DNA of 64,000 bases from the NCBI GenBank assembly GCA_963777515.1, contig CAVZQU010000006.1:1-64000 (forward strand), read 5' to 3'. The notes below the pieces were generated by a model. It ran no database searches. It was not told where the DNA came from and worked only from the letters and a program-made list of their open reading frames with translations. A program made the position numbers and the translations under genes. This DNA is from CAVSWT01 sp963777515 (GTDB lineage Bacteria; Bacteroidota; Ignavibacteria; Ignavibacteriales; Ignavibacteriaceae). Below, one piece after another: positions 8,619-17,200 of the stretch (position 1 is the first letter of the stretch; each line of letters begins with the position of its first letter).

Positions 8619-10451
8619 ATGTATTCATTAATTAAGAAAACCTTATGGTTTTTATTAATCCTTTCAATACCTCTACTCGCTCAAATACCAAAAATGTTAA
8701 ATTATCAGGGAGTACTAAAAGATAAAGGTGGAAACCTTCTTAATGGTACGAATACATTGGTTTTTAAATTATATGACGTGGAATCAGAGGGAACTTCACT
8801 TTGGAGCGAAACACAAAATGTTGAAGTCAGTGAAGGAGTGTTTAATGTTCAATTAGGGAAACTAGTCCCTTTCGAGCTTGCATTTGATAAACCATATTGG
8901 CTTGGAATTTCAGTAAACGGTGACGCTGAATTGGAACCAAGAGTTCAGCTTTCATCGGTCGCTTACAGTATAAGTGCAAAAACTGTTGAGGATAGCAGTA
9001 TTACTACATCGAAAATAGTAGATGGTGCTATCACTCAAGATAAATTATCGCCTGGTTTAAGCTTACCACCAGGTGGAACTGCAGGGGGTGATTTATCAGG
9101 TAATTTCCCTAATCCCTCTGTAAATAAAATTAGGGGAAGAAATGTTTCCAGCACTGCTCCATCTACGGGACAACTTTTACAATGGGATGGCTCTGCATGG
9201 TCTCCGGGTTCAGTTGATGGCAGCCTGTGGCAGCAAAATGGAAGTAATATTTATTTTAATTCCGGGAAAGTTGGAATTGGCGAAAATACGCCAAAAGTAT
9301 CATTACATATTGGGGAGAATCAGAGAGTTTTGTTTGGTGCAGATACAGTCGGTGCGGGAGATAAATTAATGTGGATTCCTGGATTACATGCTTTTCGTGT
9401 TGGTGCACTTGCTATAGGGGCTGCAAGCAGTTATTGGGATAGAGACAGCATAGGACAATATTCATTTGCTGCCGGACTGAATACTCGCGCTCAAGGTTTT
9501 GGTGGAACCGCTTTAGGCCGAGACACTGAAGCCTTTGGTTCATATTCATTTGCCTCCGGTTATTTTACTAATGCTGATGGACAATATTCAACTGCAATGG
9601 GTTTTAACACTGACGCCCTGGCATTAGGTTCAACAGCTTTGGGCTATAGCACAGATGCCGAAGAAAACTATTCGACTGCAATTGGTTATTTTACCGAAGC
9701 ACAAGCGATTTATTCAATAGCTTTAGGCAATGGAACTCATGCACAATCTTATAGCTCTATGGCCGTTGGCAGATATAATGTTGGGGGAGGGAATTCCACA
9801 TCATGGGTTTCAACCGATCCCATTTTTGAAATTGGAATTGGAACTAGCAATAGTAATCGTATAAATGCTGTTACAGTTAGAAAAGATGGGAATGTTGGGA
9901 TAGGGACTACTGTTCCTTTAGCTGCATTACATGTTAATGGCCAAATTAGGTTCGCCACTGTGGAATATTTTGAAGATGGTGGAACAAATGAAATAGCAGC
10001 TCGTGGAGATATAAGGCCAACATCGGACAACACTTATGACTTAGGAACCCCAACATTTCATTGGGATGATGTATATGCAACTAACGGGACAATACAAACT
10101 TCTGATATCCGTGATAAAGAAAATATTAGGGACCTTAACTACGGATTGAATGAGATATTAAAAATGCGGCCTGTTAAATTCACATGGAAAAATAATCCTC
10201 AACAAGGCGATAAGATTGGATTAATTGCACAGGAAGTACTGCCTCTTATAAAAGAAGTTGTAAAAACTTACGACTTTAAACCGTCCGAAACGGAAAAAAT
10301 AATAAATGGTAAATCAGAACCCGCATCAATGCAGCGTGAAGAACTTGATCACCTAGGAATATATTATACTAATTTAATACCTGTATTAATCAAAGCTATT
10401 CAAGAGCAGCAGAAGGAAATAGAAGAATTAAAATTATTAATCAACAAATAG
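8619..10451 (+). CDS. fibre protein with YadA-head repeats and S74 chaperone domain
   Basis: 610 residues, AGGAG before the ATG, signal peptide ending LLAQ. Residues ~20-130 resemble the N-terminal domain seen in Bacteroidota tail-fibre-domain proteins (KMLNYQGVLKDKGGN...). A middle part (~270-400) holds tandem head repeats of about 14 residues (STAMGFNTDA, STALGYSTDA, STAIGYFTEA, SIALGNGTHA), the left-handed coil of trimeric adhesins. The C-terminus is an intramolecular chaperone/peptidase S74 domain: TSDIRDKENI (S495 and K500 in the place of the self-cleaving Ser/Lys pair), GLIAQEVLP, and a final coiled coil. It should trimerise and may cut itself. There is no T9SS tail, unlike its neighbours. 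Confidence 0.85.
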   Translation: MYSLIKKTLWFLLILSIPLLAQIPKMLNYQGVLKDKGGNLLNGTNTLVFKLYDVESEGTSLWSETQNVEVSEGVFNVQLGKLVPFELAFDKPYWLGISVNGDAELEPRVQLSSVAYSISAKTVEDSSITTSKIVDGAITQDKLSPGLSLPPGGTAGGDLSGNFPNPSVNKIRGRNVSSTAPSTGQLLQWDGSAWSPGSVDGSLWQQNGSNIYFNSGKVGIGENTPKVSLHIGENQRVLFGADTVGAGDKLMWIPGLHAFRVGALAIGAASSYWDRDSIGQYSFAAGLNTRAQGFGGTALGRDTEAFGSYSFASGYFTNADGQYSTAMGFNTDALALGSTALGYSTDAEENYSTAIGYFTEAQAIYSIALGNGTHAQSYSSMAVGRYNVGGGNSTSWVSTDPIFEIGIGTSNSNRINAVTVRKDGNVGIGTTVPLAALHVNGQIRFATVEYFEDGGTNEIAARGDIRPTSDNTYDLGTPTFHWDDVYATNGTIQTSDIRDKENIRDLNYGLNEILKMRPVKFTWKNNPQQGDKIGLIAQEVLPLIKEVVKTYDFKPSETEKIINGKSEPASMQREELDHLGIYYTNLIPVLIKAIQEQQKEIEELKLLINK

Positions 10452-10483
10452 AAATCAGTAATTAAATTACTAGTGGTATTAAT

Positions 10484-11032
10484 ATGCAAAAGCCAAAAAT
10501 ATTTATTTTTACTTTATCAGTTTTTATTCTGACAATATTTATTTCTCCCTTGAAGGCACAATATAAATTAGAACGAAGTGTTTTCGGAAGCGGCGGAGGG
10601 ATGAATATTTCAGATAACAATTCTTTAATTGGAACTTTTGGCCAGACTTTTATTGGAGTGAGTGAAAATACAGTTAATGAGGTTTATTCTGGATTTTGGT
10701 ATGTTAATCAAACTTTGGTTGGTATTTCAGATGGACAATTAATTCCTAAAAAATTTGAGATATTTCAAAATTACCCAAATCCTTTTAATCCAATAACAAC
10801 AATTAAATATTCTATTCCACAACAAAACGTAGGGAACGAAAATTTTCGTTCTGTACAATTAATCGTATATGATATTCTGGGCAGAAAAGTTGCTACACTT
10901 GTTAACGAAGCAAAAGCACCAGGAAATTATGAAGTAAACTTTAACGCAAGCAACTTAGCAAGCGGCGTTTATTTTTATAGATTGCATGCCGGTAGTTTTA
11001 TTCAGGTTAAGAAGATGATATTGATGAAGTAA
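10484..11032 (+). CDS. small T9SS cargo protein
   Basis: 182 residues: signal peptide (ending SPLKA), about 75 residues of mature sequence (VFGSGGGMNISDNNSLIGTFGQTFIG), then a full sorting domain that makes up nearly half the protein. A palindromic insert encodes NVGNENFRS in the sorting domain. It starts 32 bp after the fibre gene, so co-transcription is likely. Function unknown. Confidence 0.75.
   Translation: MQKPKIFIFTLSVFILTIFISPLKAQYKLERSVFGSGGGMNISDNNSLIGTFGQTFIGVSENTVNEVYSGFWYVNQTLVGISDGQLIPKKFEIFQNYPNPFNPITTIKYSIPQQNVGNENFRSVQLIVYDILGRKVATLVNEAKAPGNYEVNFNASNLASGVYFYRLHAGSFIQVKKMILMK
10829..10856. repeat. palindromic insert in T9SS sorting domain
   Basis: Contains the perfect 18-bp palindrome GAACGAAAATTTTCGTTC (10834-10851) inside a longer GTAG...GTAC frame. 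Read in frame as NVGNENFRSV. Identical to the site at 6764 apart from two or three bases, which shows that the latter has gained one base. Confidence 0.75.
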
Positions 11033-11057
11033 ATTTTTGATAAATTAATTTATATTT

Positions 11058-11088
11058 AAAGAGAAGATTCAACAAGTTGTCTCTTTTA
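11058..11088 (+). terminator. probable terminator
   Basis: AAAGAGA ... TCTCTTT stem (7 bp, extendable with mismatches) followed by TATTTTG, 26 bp after the stop at 11032. Confidence 0.6.
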
Positions 11089-11155
11089 TTTTGTAATTTA
11101 AAATATTAAAATTAAAAACTTAATTAGTCTATTTGATAAAATTATTTTTGTATTT

Positions 11156-12058
11156 ATGAAAAAATATTTTTTGCTTTTTACTATTCTTTTTCTACAGATA
11201 ATAATTTATCCTCAAGAAGTCGCTTTGTCTTTTGATGATGCCCCTCGTGGAGATGGTGCCTACTTTACAGGACTGGAAAGAACTAAGACATTAATTAAAG
11301 ATTTGAAGGAAGCGAATGTTAAGCAGGTGATATTTTATTGTGTAACAAATCAAATTGATACTATTGGAAATAAAAGATTGGAAATGTATTCTAACGCCGG
11401 ATATTTAATTGCCAATCATTCAGATACACATCGTTCGTTAGATAATATTAGTGCCAAGGAATATATTAAGGATATTCAGCGGGCAGACAGCATATTGAAA
11501 AAATATAAAACTTATACAAAATTATTCCGTTATCCTTATTTGCATGAAGGTAAAACAATTGAAAAAAGAGATAGTGTTAGAAATGCTCTATCTAAAATGA
11601 ATTATAAGAATGGCTATGTAACAATTGACGATTATGACTGGTACATTGCTAAGATATTTAAAGACGCATATAGTAAAAGCAAACAAATAGATTTTGAAAA
11701 TTTCAAAAATGCGTATGTAAATATTTTATGGGAAGGAATTAAATTTTATGATGAAATGGCTAAAAAAGTATTGGGGCGATCGCCTAAACATGTTTTGCTT
11801 CTTCATGAAAATGATGTAGCCGCATTATTTATAAAAGATTTGATTAAACATATCAGAGAAAATGGGGGACAAATTATATCTCCCATTGAAGCTTATAAAG
11901 ATCCTATCGCGGATTATATTCCAAATGTTTTAATGAATAACCAGGGAAGAATTGGCGCCATTGCTAAGGACAAAGGATATAAAGAAAAGTTTAGTCACAT
12001 ATCTGAAAGCGATGAATATCTGGATAAATATTTTTCAGAAAATAGAATAATAAAATAA
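11156..12058 (+). CDS. secreted polysaccharide deacetylase (NodB homology)
   Basis: 300 residues with a signal peptide (~1-20). NodB-fold landmarks: SFDDAP (D27, D28, equivalent of TFDDGP), the zinc motif H88-S-x-x-H92 (ANHSDTH), and FRYPY for motif 3. Members are metal-dependent carbohydrate esterases of family CE4 that remove N- or O-acetyl groups from peptidoglycan, chitin or exopolysaccharide; the exact substrate is open. The replacement of the usual Gly in motif 1 by Ala (DDAP) is seen in one CE4 subgroup. A TATTTTTG -7-like element sits 6 bp before the ATG, so the message may be nearly leaderless. Confidence 0.85.
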   Translation: MKKYFLLFTILFLQIIIYPQEVALSFDDAPRGDGAYFTGLERTKTLIKDLKEANVKQVIFYCVTNQIDTIGNKRLEMYSNAGYLIANHSDTHRSLDNISAKEYIKDIQRADSILKKYKTYTKLFRYPYLHEGKTIEKRDSVRNALSKMNYKNGYVTIDDYDWYIAKIFKDAYSKSKQIDFENFKNAYVNILWEGIKFYDEMAKKVLGRSPKHVLLLHENDVAALFIKDLIKHIRENGGQIISPIEAYKDPIADYIPNVLMNNQGRIGAIAKDKGYKEKFSHISESDEYLDKYFSENRIIK

Positions 12059-12066
12059 AAAGTTAT

Positions 12067-12098
12067 CTGTCTATACAGTTTCAAAATTGTATAGACAG
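12067..12098. terminator. long hairpin between convergent genes
   Basis: CTGTCTATACA / TGTATAGACAG, an 11-bp perfect stem with a 10-base loop. On the minus strand it is followed by AACTTTTTATTTT. It probably ends transcription from both the deacetylase and the BON-protein gene. Confidence 0.6.
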
Positions 12099-12135
12099 AC
12101 GTACTACTTCTTCTAACTTAGTCAAGTTATCTTAT

Positions 12136-12879
12136 CTAATTATTTTCTTCAGATACTTTCAAATTATTTTTAACATAATTTACTCCAAGCACCCGGAAAA
12201 AATCATTTTCAATATTATCCTTTGCCCAAATGCTGGATACAGTTCCATCAAGAGTTACCACTCCTTTATCAACTTTATATGTAACTCCTTTTTCAATACC
12301 ATAATGAGTTTTAAGAATTTCGCCAAGGATAATATTTAGATTATTATCATCTATGGCTTTTTTATAGGGTAGAACTTTAAGGTTATTGGTAATTCCCAAA
12401 ACACCGTTTTGCCATGAAGCTAGCGTTTCTGCCATTTCCCGTTCCCTTGGATAACTAACAGTTCCATCTAAAATTACTTCACCGTTATCAACTGCAACCT
12501 TAATTCTATCTGGTTCAATAATGGCATTATTCAAATGCATCTCCTCGACTATATTTTGCTGGACTTCCTTATCAGGAATAGGATTGGCCTGGATATCTAT
12601 TAGGTCTTCAATTTTCTTTACTCCTTTTACTTCAGAGGCTATCTCGTAAATTCTTAGTTTATCATAAAGAGTATTTACCGTTCCCTTTAAAACTATATCC
12701 CCATTCTTGCTGTTGCTTACTTCAATTGAAGGATTGTCATAATATGTTTGGATTTTATTACTGACTTTATCTATTAAATTATTGCCTTTGGCATAAATCG
12801 TACTTTGATAAAATCCTAATGTTAAAAAAGCAATAGTAAATATTGCTGTTCCAAATTTTGAAATTTTAATGTTTTTCAT
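12136..12879 (-). CDS. periplasmic protein with three BON domains
   Basis: 247 residues: signal peptide (IAFLTLGFYQSTIYA), then three consecutive BON modules of ~65 residues with the hallmark glycine/valine pattern: NGDIVLKGTVNTLYDK, NGEVILDGTVSYPRER and KGVVTLDGTVSSIWAK. BON (OsmY/nodulation) domains bind phospholipid or other envelope components, and multi-BON proteins are often stress-induced. Transcribed divergently from the toxin-like gene at 13129 across a 249-bp spacer. Confidence 0.85.
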   Translation of the reverse strand: MKNIKISKFGTAIFTIAFLTLGFYQSTIYAKGNNLIDKVSNKIQTYYDNPSIEVSNSKNGDIVLKGTVNTLYDKLRIYEIASEVKGVKKIEDLIDIQANPIPDKEVQQNIVEEMHLNNAIIEPDRIKVAVDNGEVILDGTVSYPREREMAETLASWQNGVLGITNNLKVLPYKKAIDDNNLNIILGEILKTHYGIEKGVTYKVDKGVVTLDGTVSSIWAKDNIENDFFRVLGVNYVKNNLKVSEENN

Positions 12880-13128
12880 TTTAGTACCTCTTTCGCTTAG
12901 CTTATTAAAAAGTATCTTTAATTAATTATACACATATAGACAGATTCTGAATTCATTAGGTTTCGTGCCTCTTTCCTTCTCTTGTTTAGTATCACAAAAT
13001 CCGCTCCTTTGTTTTTAATCATTTTAATATGAAAGATTTCTTAAAAAATCTTTCCATTGGTTATCACTTTTCATCTTTTTTTCTGCGTAATAGAGAAACA
13101 ATCAAAAAAAATTATTAGGAGAAAAAAG
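12880..13128. other. divergent intergenic region before the PA-like gene
   Basis: 249 bp between two divergent starts. It contains a clear 8-bp hairpin GAAAGATT-tcttaaaa-AATCTTTC at 13032-13055, which would fall in the leader of the PA-like gene, and AGGAG at 13117 as its ribosome-binding site. No TAnnTTTG promoter was found. Confidence 0.5.
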
Positions 13129-16100
13129 ATGAAAACATCTTTATTGTTTCTTTTAGCATTATTTCTTTTTGCGGGGAGTGAATTGATTTTTTCTCAAAAT
13201 GCAAATCGTTCACAAAATAAGGGTGGTTTCGTTTATTTGACTGCACCAAATGGAACAGAAAAAGCTTTGTCCGATACTGGTGATGTTGATGGGGATGGAA
13301 TAAGCAATGAATTGGAAGTAAATGGTTATACTTTCAGTGCTTTGGGTGGACTAAAACCCTGGAATGGTGATCCGAATGTAAAGCATTACATTACCGATCC
13401 CCTTAGATGGAGTACTGACGGTGATCCTTACAGTGATTATATGGAAGTCACGGGTATTAACATGCCTGCATCTATTTCCGCTCCTGAAAACGACCCATTA
13501 GTAGCAGCACGCCCGATTATCAGTATTAAAATGACAGATTATACTGTAGAAACTCTTGCAACCATAAGCAACTCCAATGGCGGCCATGCAGACAGTACTT
13601 TTACAAATGAAACATCTAATAGTGACCAAGTAGGGGCAGAAGTTACTGTAGAAGCATCATTAAACCCCTTTGAACTGGTTGGCGGATCAGTGACCGGATC
13701 ATACTCGCATACCTGGACATCAACAAACAGTACAACTGTAAATATTGGCAAAGACTGGAATAATACCAGGACGTCACAGCCTGACAAAGCCGCCCGGTTA
13801 AAACTGCATATTTATATGGAAAACCTGGGCGGGGCCACAGCACTTGATGTTTCTCCAACGGTTAATCTTAAATTAGGTGATAAGACTATTGCCACTTTTA
13901 TTCCATCTCAAAAAGCTAATACACTTACACCTCCGGGAACATCGGATAACCGTTTTCCTAAAAACGGGACAATTGTTGTTCAAAAAGATAAAAACGGTGA
14001 TGAAATAACTGTAACCCTTAATGAGCTTAAAGCTATTCAAGGAGGTGCACCATTGTCATTGGAAGTTATCCAGGTTGATGCCAAGGTTGTTCGTTGGGAT
14101 CCCACCACTCAGAACTGGGATTCAGATATTGATTGGGCCAGCTTTGAAAGCGAAATAAATCCTGTTTCGGTTGAAGTGCTGGCAGAAATGGGAAATGGAC
14201 AAAATTATCGTTACGAGGTATTTGCCGGTACTCCTTATTGGGATCCGCAATATAAGTTAAGTGATATTCTTTCCCTGATCTTTGATAAAAAAGAAGTAAA
14301 CAATGTAACTTATATTGAGAATCGTAAATATCCAGATGACTGGTATTTATCTTCGCCTTCCAGTGAGGTGATTGATGAATGGAATAATGAAGGGCAGCCA
14401 AACAACATGCTTGGATTGCGTATGTATCGTAATACAAAATTGGTGATGATGAGTCCTGGAGATGATCCGGCGCCTATTGTTAATCTTGCTTCTTATTCCG
14501 CTGACTATAAAAATGTATTTATTAGCGCTCAGCCAAATAACTTCCCAATCCAGTCAGTTGAAGCCGAAGTACCTATTAATGGCAAAATGGTAAAATACAC
14601 TTTAACACAAGGTGATAATTCTTTTTATACCAGCTCTGTGAACTTCAGTGAGACACCAGATGGCCCCGGTACCGTAAAAGTAACCAACGCCCGTGGCGAT
14701 GTTACTACGTCAACTATAATTATCCCGGCGATTTATACCAGCGCCAAAGATGTAAAAACCTACAGTTCATTTTTACCTGACCCTGGTGGTGATTTTTGGA
14801 TCTATCAAAATGGCGATACATCTAAGCCAATGCTGCTTTATTGCCTGTTTAATGATCCTGAAACGGATGCAGCACTTGAACAGCCTAAGGAGTATCTCAC
14901 TGTTAATAATAACGGCAGTGTACCCAAAGTCTTTTCAGATTTCCTTGATAATTCCGATGTGTACCGGGCAACATTTAATAAAATCAGGATAAACCCGCAT
15001 ACTCTAAAAATGGACATTAATGATTTGAGTTTTGTTGATTATGAAAATCTGACAAGTGGTGGGGGATTACCAAGCTGGATGGAGGGTGAAGTAGGTGCAT
15101 ATTTTCAGTTAGGACGGGTAGGCTGGAGTTACCCGGGTATTGACAGTGTTTCTTCAAAAGTTGATCTAAGCGGAACTCCATTTAACCTGGCAGTAGACAA
15201 TGCCTTCGAACAAGGCACATATCAATTTTATGTTATAGATAAATCAAGAAAAGTCATGGATATAATGATGACAAATCTAATAGCCAATACGTCTACTTAT
15301 CTTGATTTTGCTGGTCTTGATCAGAACCAGGATTCGTTACAACTGGTTTATGGATATTCACCTGTTCCTACGCGTGATAAACCTGCGGATGTAACAGGCA
15401 ACGCTCTGGATTTTAGTGAAACATCAGACGATGGCCAGGTTTCTATGGGGGCGCCGGAAAATCTGCGAGTAACAGGTAATTTCACTCTGGAAGCCTGGAT
15501 TTATCCTACAGGTAACGGATCTAATCCAATCTGGGGCGGAATAATTATTAATAAGGAAGGCGAGTATGAATTAGCACGAAATCACAAGGGAGTTTTGATT
15601 TGGGCTATTAAAAAAGAATCTAATTCTAGCTGGAGCTGGCAAAGTTCAAATTATTATGCCCCGGAAAAAGAATGGACCCATGTTGCACTTGTTTATAATC
15701 AGTCACAGGTAAAAGTCTATATTAACGGTGTTCTTTTCCATACGGCTGTCTCAACCGGTGCGGTAGGAGATCTTACCACAGCTCAGAATGATTTTAGGAT
15801 TGGCGGAAGGCAAGCGGACGATCAATTTTTTAAAGGTGTTATTGATGAAGTTCAGGTTTGGAATAAAGCCCGCAGCGCTGACGAAATAGCCAAAACCTAT
15901 AATGATACACTTACCACTAATTATTATGCTTCAGCTGATAGCGGTTTGATTGGTTACTGGCGTTTCGATAAAACAACTTCTCTCGGTGATGGTGTTTTTA
16001 CTGTTAAGGATTTTTCAATAAATTCTAATGACGGTCATTTGTATGGTGATGTTCAATTGTCCGCAATACCAACAGACGTTAAAACTGAAAAGCAATTTTC

Positions 16101-16374
16101 TCAACTTCCCAACCAATACTCTTTAGAACAGAATTATCCGAATCCGTTTAATCCATCAACTACCATCGAATTTAAATTGCCGGAAACTTCTCATGTTACT
16201 TTAAAGATTTATGATATCACGGGCAGAGAAGTTGCAAGTCTTGTTAATGAAGATAAAACTGCAGGCAATTATAAAGTTAATTTCAATGCGAGTAATCTTG
16301 CAAGCGGAGTTTATTTCTATAGAATTCAATCAGGTAATTATGTTAAAACAAACAAAATGATATTAATGAAGTAA
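13129..16374 (+). CDS. protective-antigen/binary-toxin-B-like pore protein with LamG and T9SS tail
   Basis: 1081 residues from the ATG at 13129 (AGGAG 8 bp upstream; the in-frame ATG at 13057 lacks a signal peptide). Signal peptide ends IFSQ (~23). Residues ~50-445 match, in order, the activated PA63 part of anthrax protective antigen and clostridial binary toxin B: calcium site DVDGDGISNELEVNGYT (52-68), RWSTDGDPYSDYMEVTG (93-109), DPLVAARPI (122-130), an alternating Ser/Thr/Gly-rich stretch (~150-210) where PA has its pore-forming hairpin, then AARLKLHIYMENLG...LKLG..TIATF and KLSDILSLIFD. The furin site and N-terminal PA20 domain are absent. Residues ~757-945 form a LamG lectin-like domain and ~1001-1081 the sorting domain. 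Base composition is less A+T-rich than its neighbours, suggesting transfer. Oligomeric pore formation is inference from the family. Confidence 0.85.
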   Translation: MKTSLLFLLALFLFAGSELIFSQNANRSQNKGGFVYLTAPNGTEKALSDTGDVDGDGISNELEVNGYTFSALGGLKPWNGDPNVKHYITDPLRWSTDGDPYSDYMEVTGINMPASISAPENDPLVAARPIISIKMTDYTVETLATISNSNGGHADSTFTNETSNSDQVGAEVTVEASLNPFELVGGSVTGSYSHTWTSTNSTTVNIGKDWNNTRTSQPDKAARLKLHIYMENLGGATALDVSPTVNLKLGDKTIATFIPSQKANTLTPPGTSDNRFPKNGTIVVQKDKNGDEITVTLNELKAIQGGAPLSLEVIQVDAKVVRWDPTTQNWDSDIDWASFESEINPVSVEVLAEMGNGQNYRYEVFAGTPYWDPQYKLSDILSLIFDKKEVNNVTYIENRKYPDDWYLSSPSSEVIDEWNNEGQPNNMLGLRMYRNTKLVMMSPGDDPAPIVNLASYSADYKNVFISAQPNNFPIQSVEAEVPINGKMVKYTLTQGDNSFYTSSVNFSETPDGPGTVKVTNARGDVTTSTIIIPAIYTSAKDVKTYSSFLPDPGGDFWIYQNGDTSKPMLLYCLFNDPETDAALEQPKEYLTVNNNGSVPKVFSDFLDNSDVYRATFNKIRINPHTLKMDINDLSFVDYENLTSGGGLPSWMEGEVGAYFQLGRVGWSYPGIDSVSSKVDLSGTPFNLAVDNAFEQGTYQFYVIDKSRKVMDIMMTNLIANTSTYLDFAGLDQNQDSLQLVYGYSPVPTRDKPADVTGNALDFSETSDDGQVSMGAPENLRVTGNFTLEAWIYPTGNGSNPIWGGIIINKEGEYELARNHKGVLIWAIKKESNSSWSWQSSNYYAPEKEWTHVALVYNQSQVKVYINGVLFHTAVSTGAVGDLTTAQNDFRIGGRQADDQFFKGVIDEVQVWNKARSADEIAKTYNDTLTTNYYASADSGLIGYWRFDKTTSLGDGVFTVKDFSINSNDGHLYGDVQLSAIPTDVKTEKQFSQLPNQYSLEQNYPNPFNPSTTIEFKLPETSHVTLKIYDITGREVASLVNEDKTAGNYKVNFNASNLASGVYFYRIQSGNYVKTNKMILMK

Positions 16375-16415
16375 TTTTTATTTAAAGTTTGTCTATTGCT
16401 TCATCCTGATAAATT

Positions 16416-16464
16416 AGACTGCTGCGGATATTGAAATAAGTAAATATCTTCAGCAGTCTTTTTA
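16416..16464 (+). terminator. rho-independent terminator
   Basis: AGACTGCTG / CAGCAGTCT (9 bp) extended by GATATT / AATATC, then five T. 42 bp after the PA-like gene, so the downstream lipoprotein probably has its own promoter. Confidence 0.9.
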
Positions 16465-16527
16465 TTTGATTCAAAGAATTTATAAAATTAACTTAATACT
16501 AAAGAAAATTAATTTATTCTATAATAG

Positions 16528-17106
16528 ATGGGAAACTGCATTATAAGTTGTTTTAACAGAAATAATCAAAAAAAAATTTATCTTTTATTTTTAAGCATTA
16601 TTTTTATTACTTTCATTGTCATATCAAATGGATGTGGGGAAGATAAAAAAGCAAACCAGGGCGATAGTAAGGAAGCACCCGCTAAAAATTTAAACTTAAA
16701 TTTGGATTGTACCGGATACATTATAAACGATGTCTTAAATGAAGGAAGCGCAAATTATTTAATCATTGATACTGTTGAATGGTTTAGCGGCGACGCTGCT
16801 GTGAAAGCTTTTAATATGGACAAAAAAGAAGGGAAAAATAAAACGAACGAAACACCCGGCGGTTATTATATAAGAAACGATAAAATTGACTCGCTGAAAT
16901 TTAAAGTATCCGATACTGCAAATGTAGTAATGCAAACTCTTTCTTATAATCAATCCGGCAATTATAATTTCAATGAGAAAATACCGACTTCAAAATTTAT
17001 TTCTTTGTTAAATGATAAGGAATATCAGCGGTTTAAATTCAAACCATATAAATTCCATATTTTAAACAATGAAATTGTATCAATTAAGGAAATATATATA
17101 CCATAA
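16528..17106 (+). CDS. putative lipoprotein, unknown function
   Basis: 192 residues. A basic N-region is followed by a hydrophobic helix (YLLFLSIIFITFIVI) and ISNGC, a relaxed lipobox with Cys36 as the likely lipid site. The mature part is mixed alpha/beta and rich in Lys, Asn and Asp, with DSLKFKVSDTANVVMQTL; I do not recognise a family. No strong ribosome-binding site precedes the ATG. It lies between the PA-like protein and the NlpC/P60 protein, a position that might suggest a role with either; that is only contextual. Confidence 0.6.
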   Translation: MGNCIISCFNRNNQKKIYLLFLSIIFITFIVISNGCGEDKKANQGDSKEAPAKNLNLNLDCTGYIINDVLNEGSANYLIIDTVEWFSGDAAVKAFNMDKKEGKNKTNETPGGYYIRNDKIDSLKFKVSDTANVVMQTLSYNQSGNYNFNEKIPTSKFISLLNDKEYQRFKFKPYKFHILNNEIVSIKEIYIP

Positions 17107-17200
17107 TTACTTCAAATCATTTTCTAAATTATTATAAAAAAGAATTCAGAACCTTAATAGTGGATTTCTCGTATTCGTTTTTGCCTCAACCGGAGCTGTT

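Noticed and set aside
13032..13055. Hairpin before the PA-like gene as a terminator
   Set aside because: It lies upstream of the gene, is not followed by a T-run, and the opposing gene reads away from it; kept only as leader structure.
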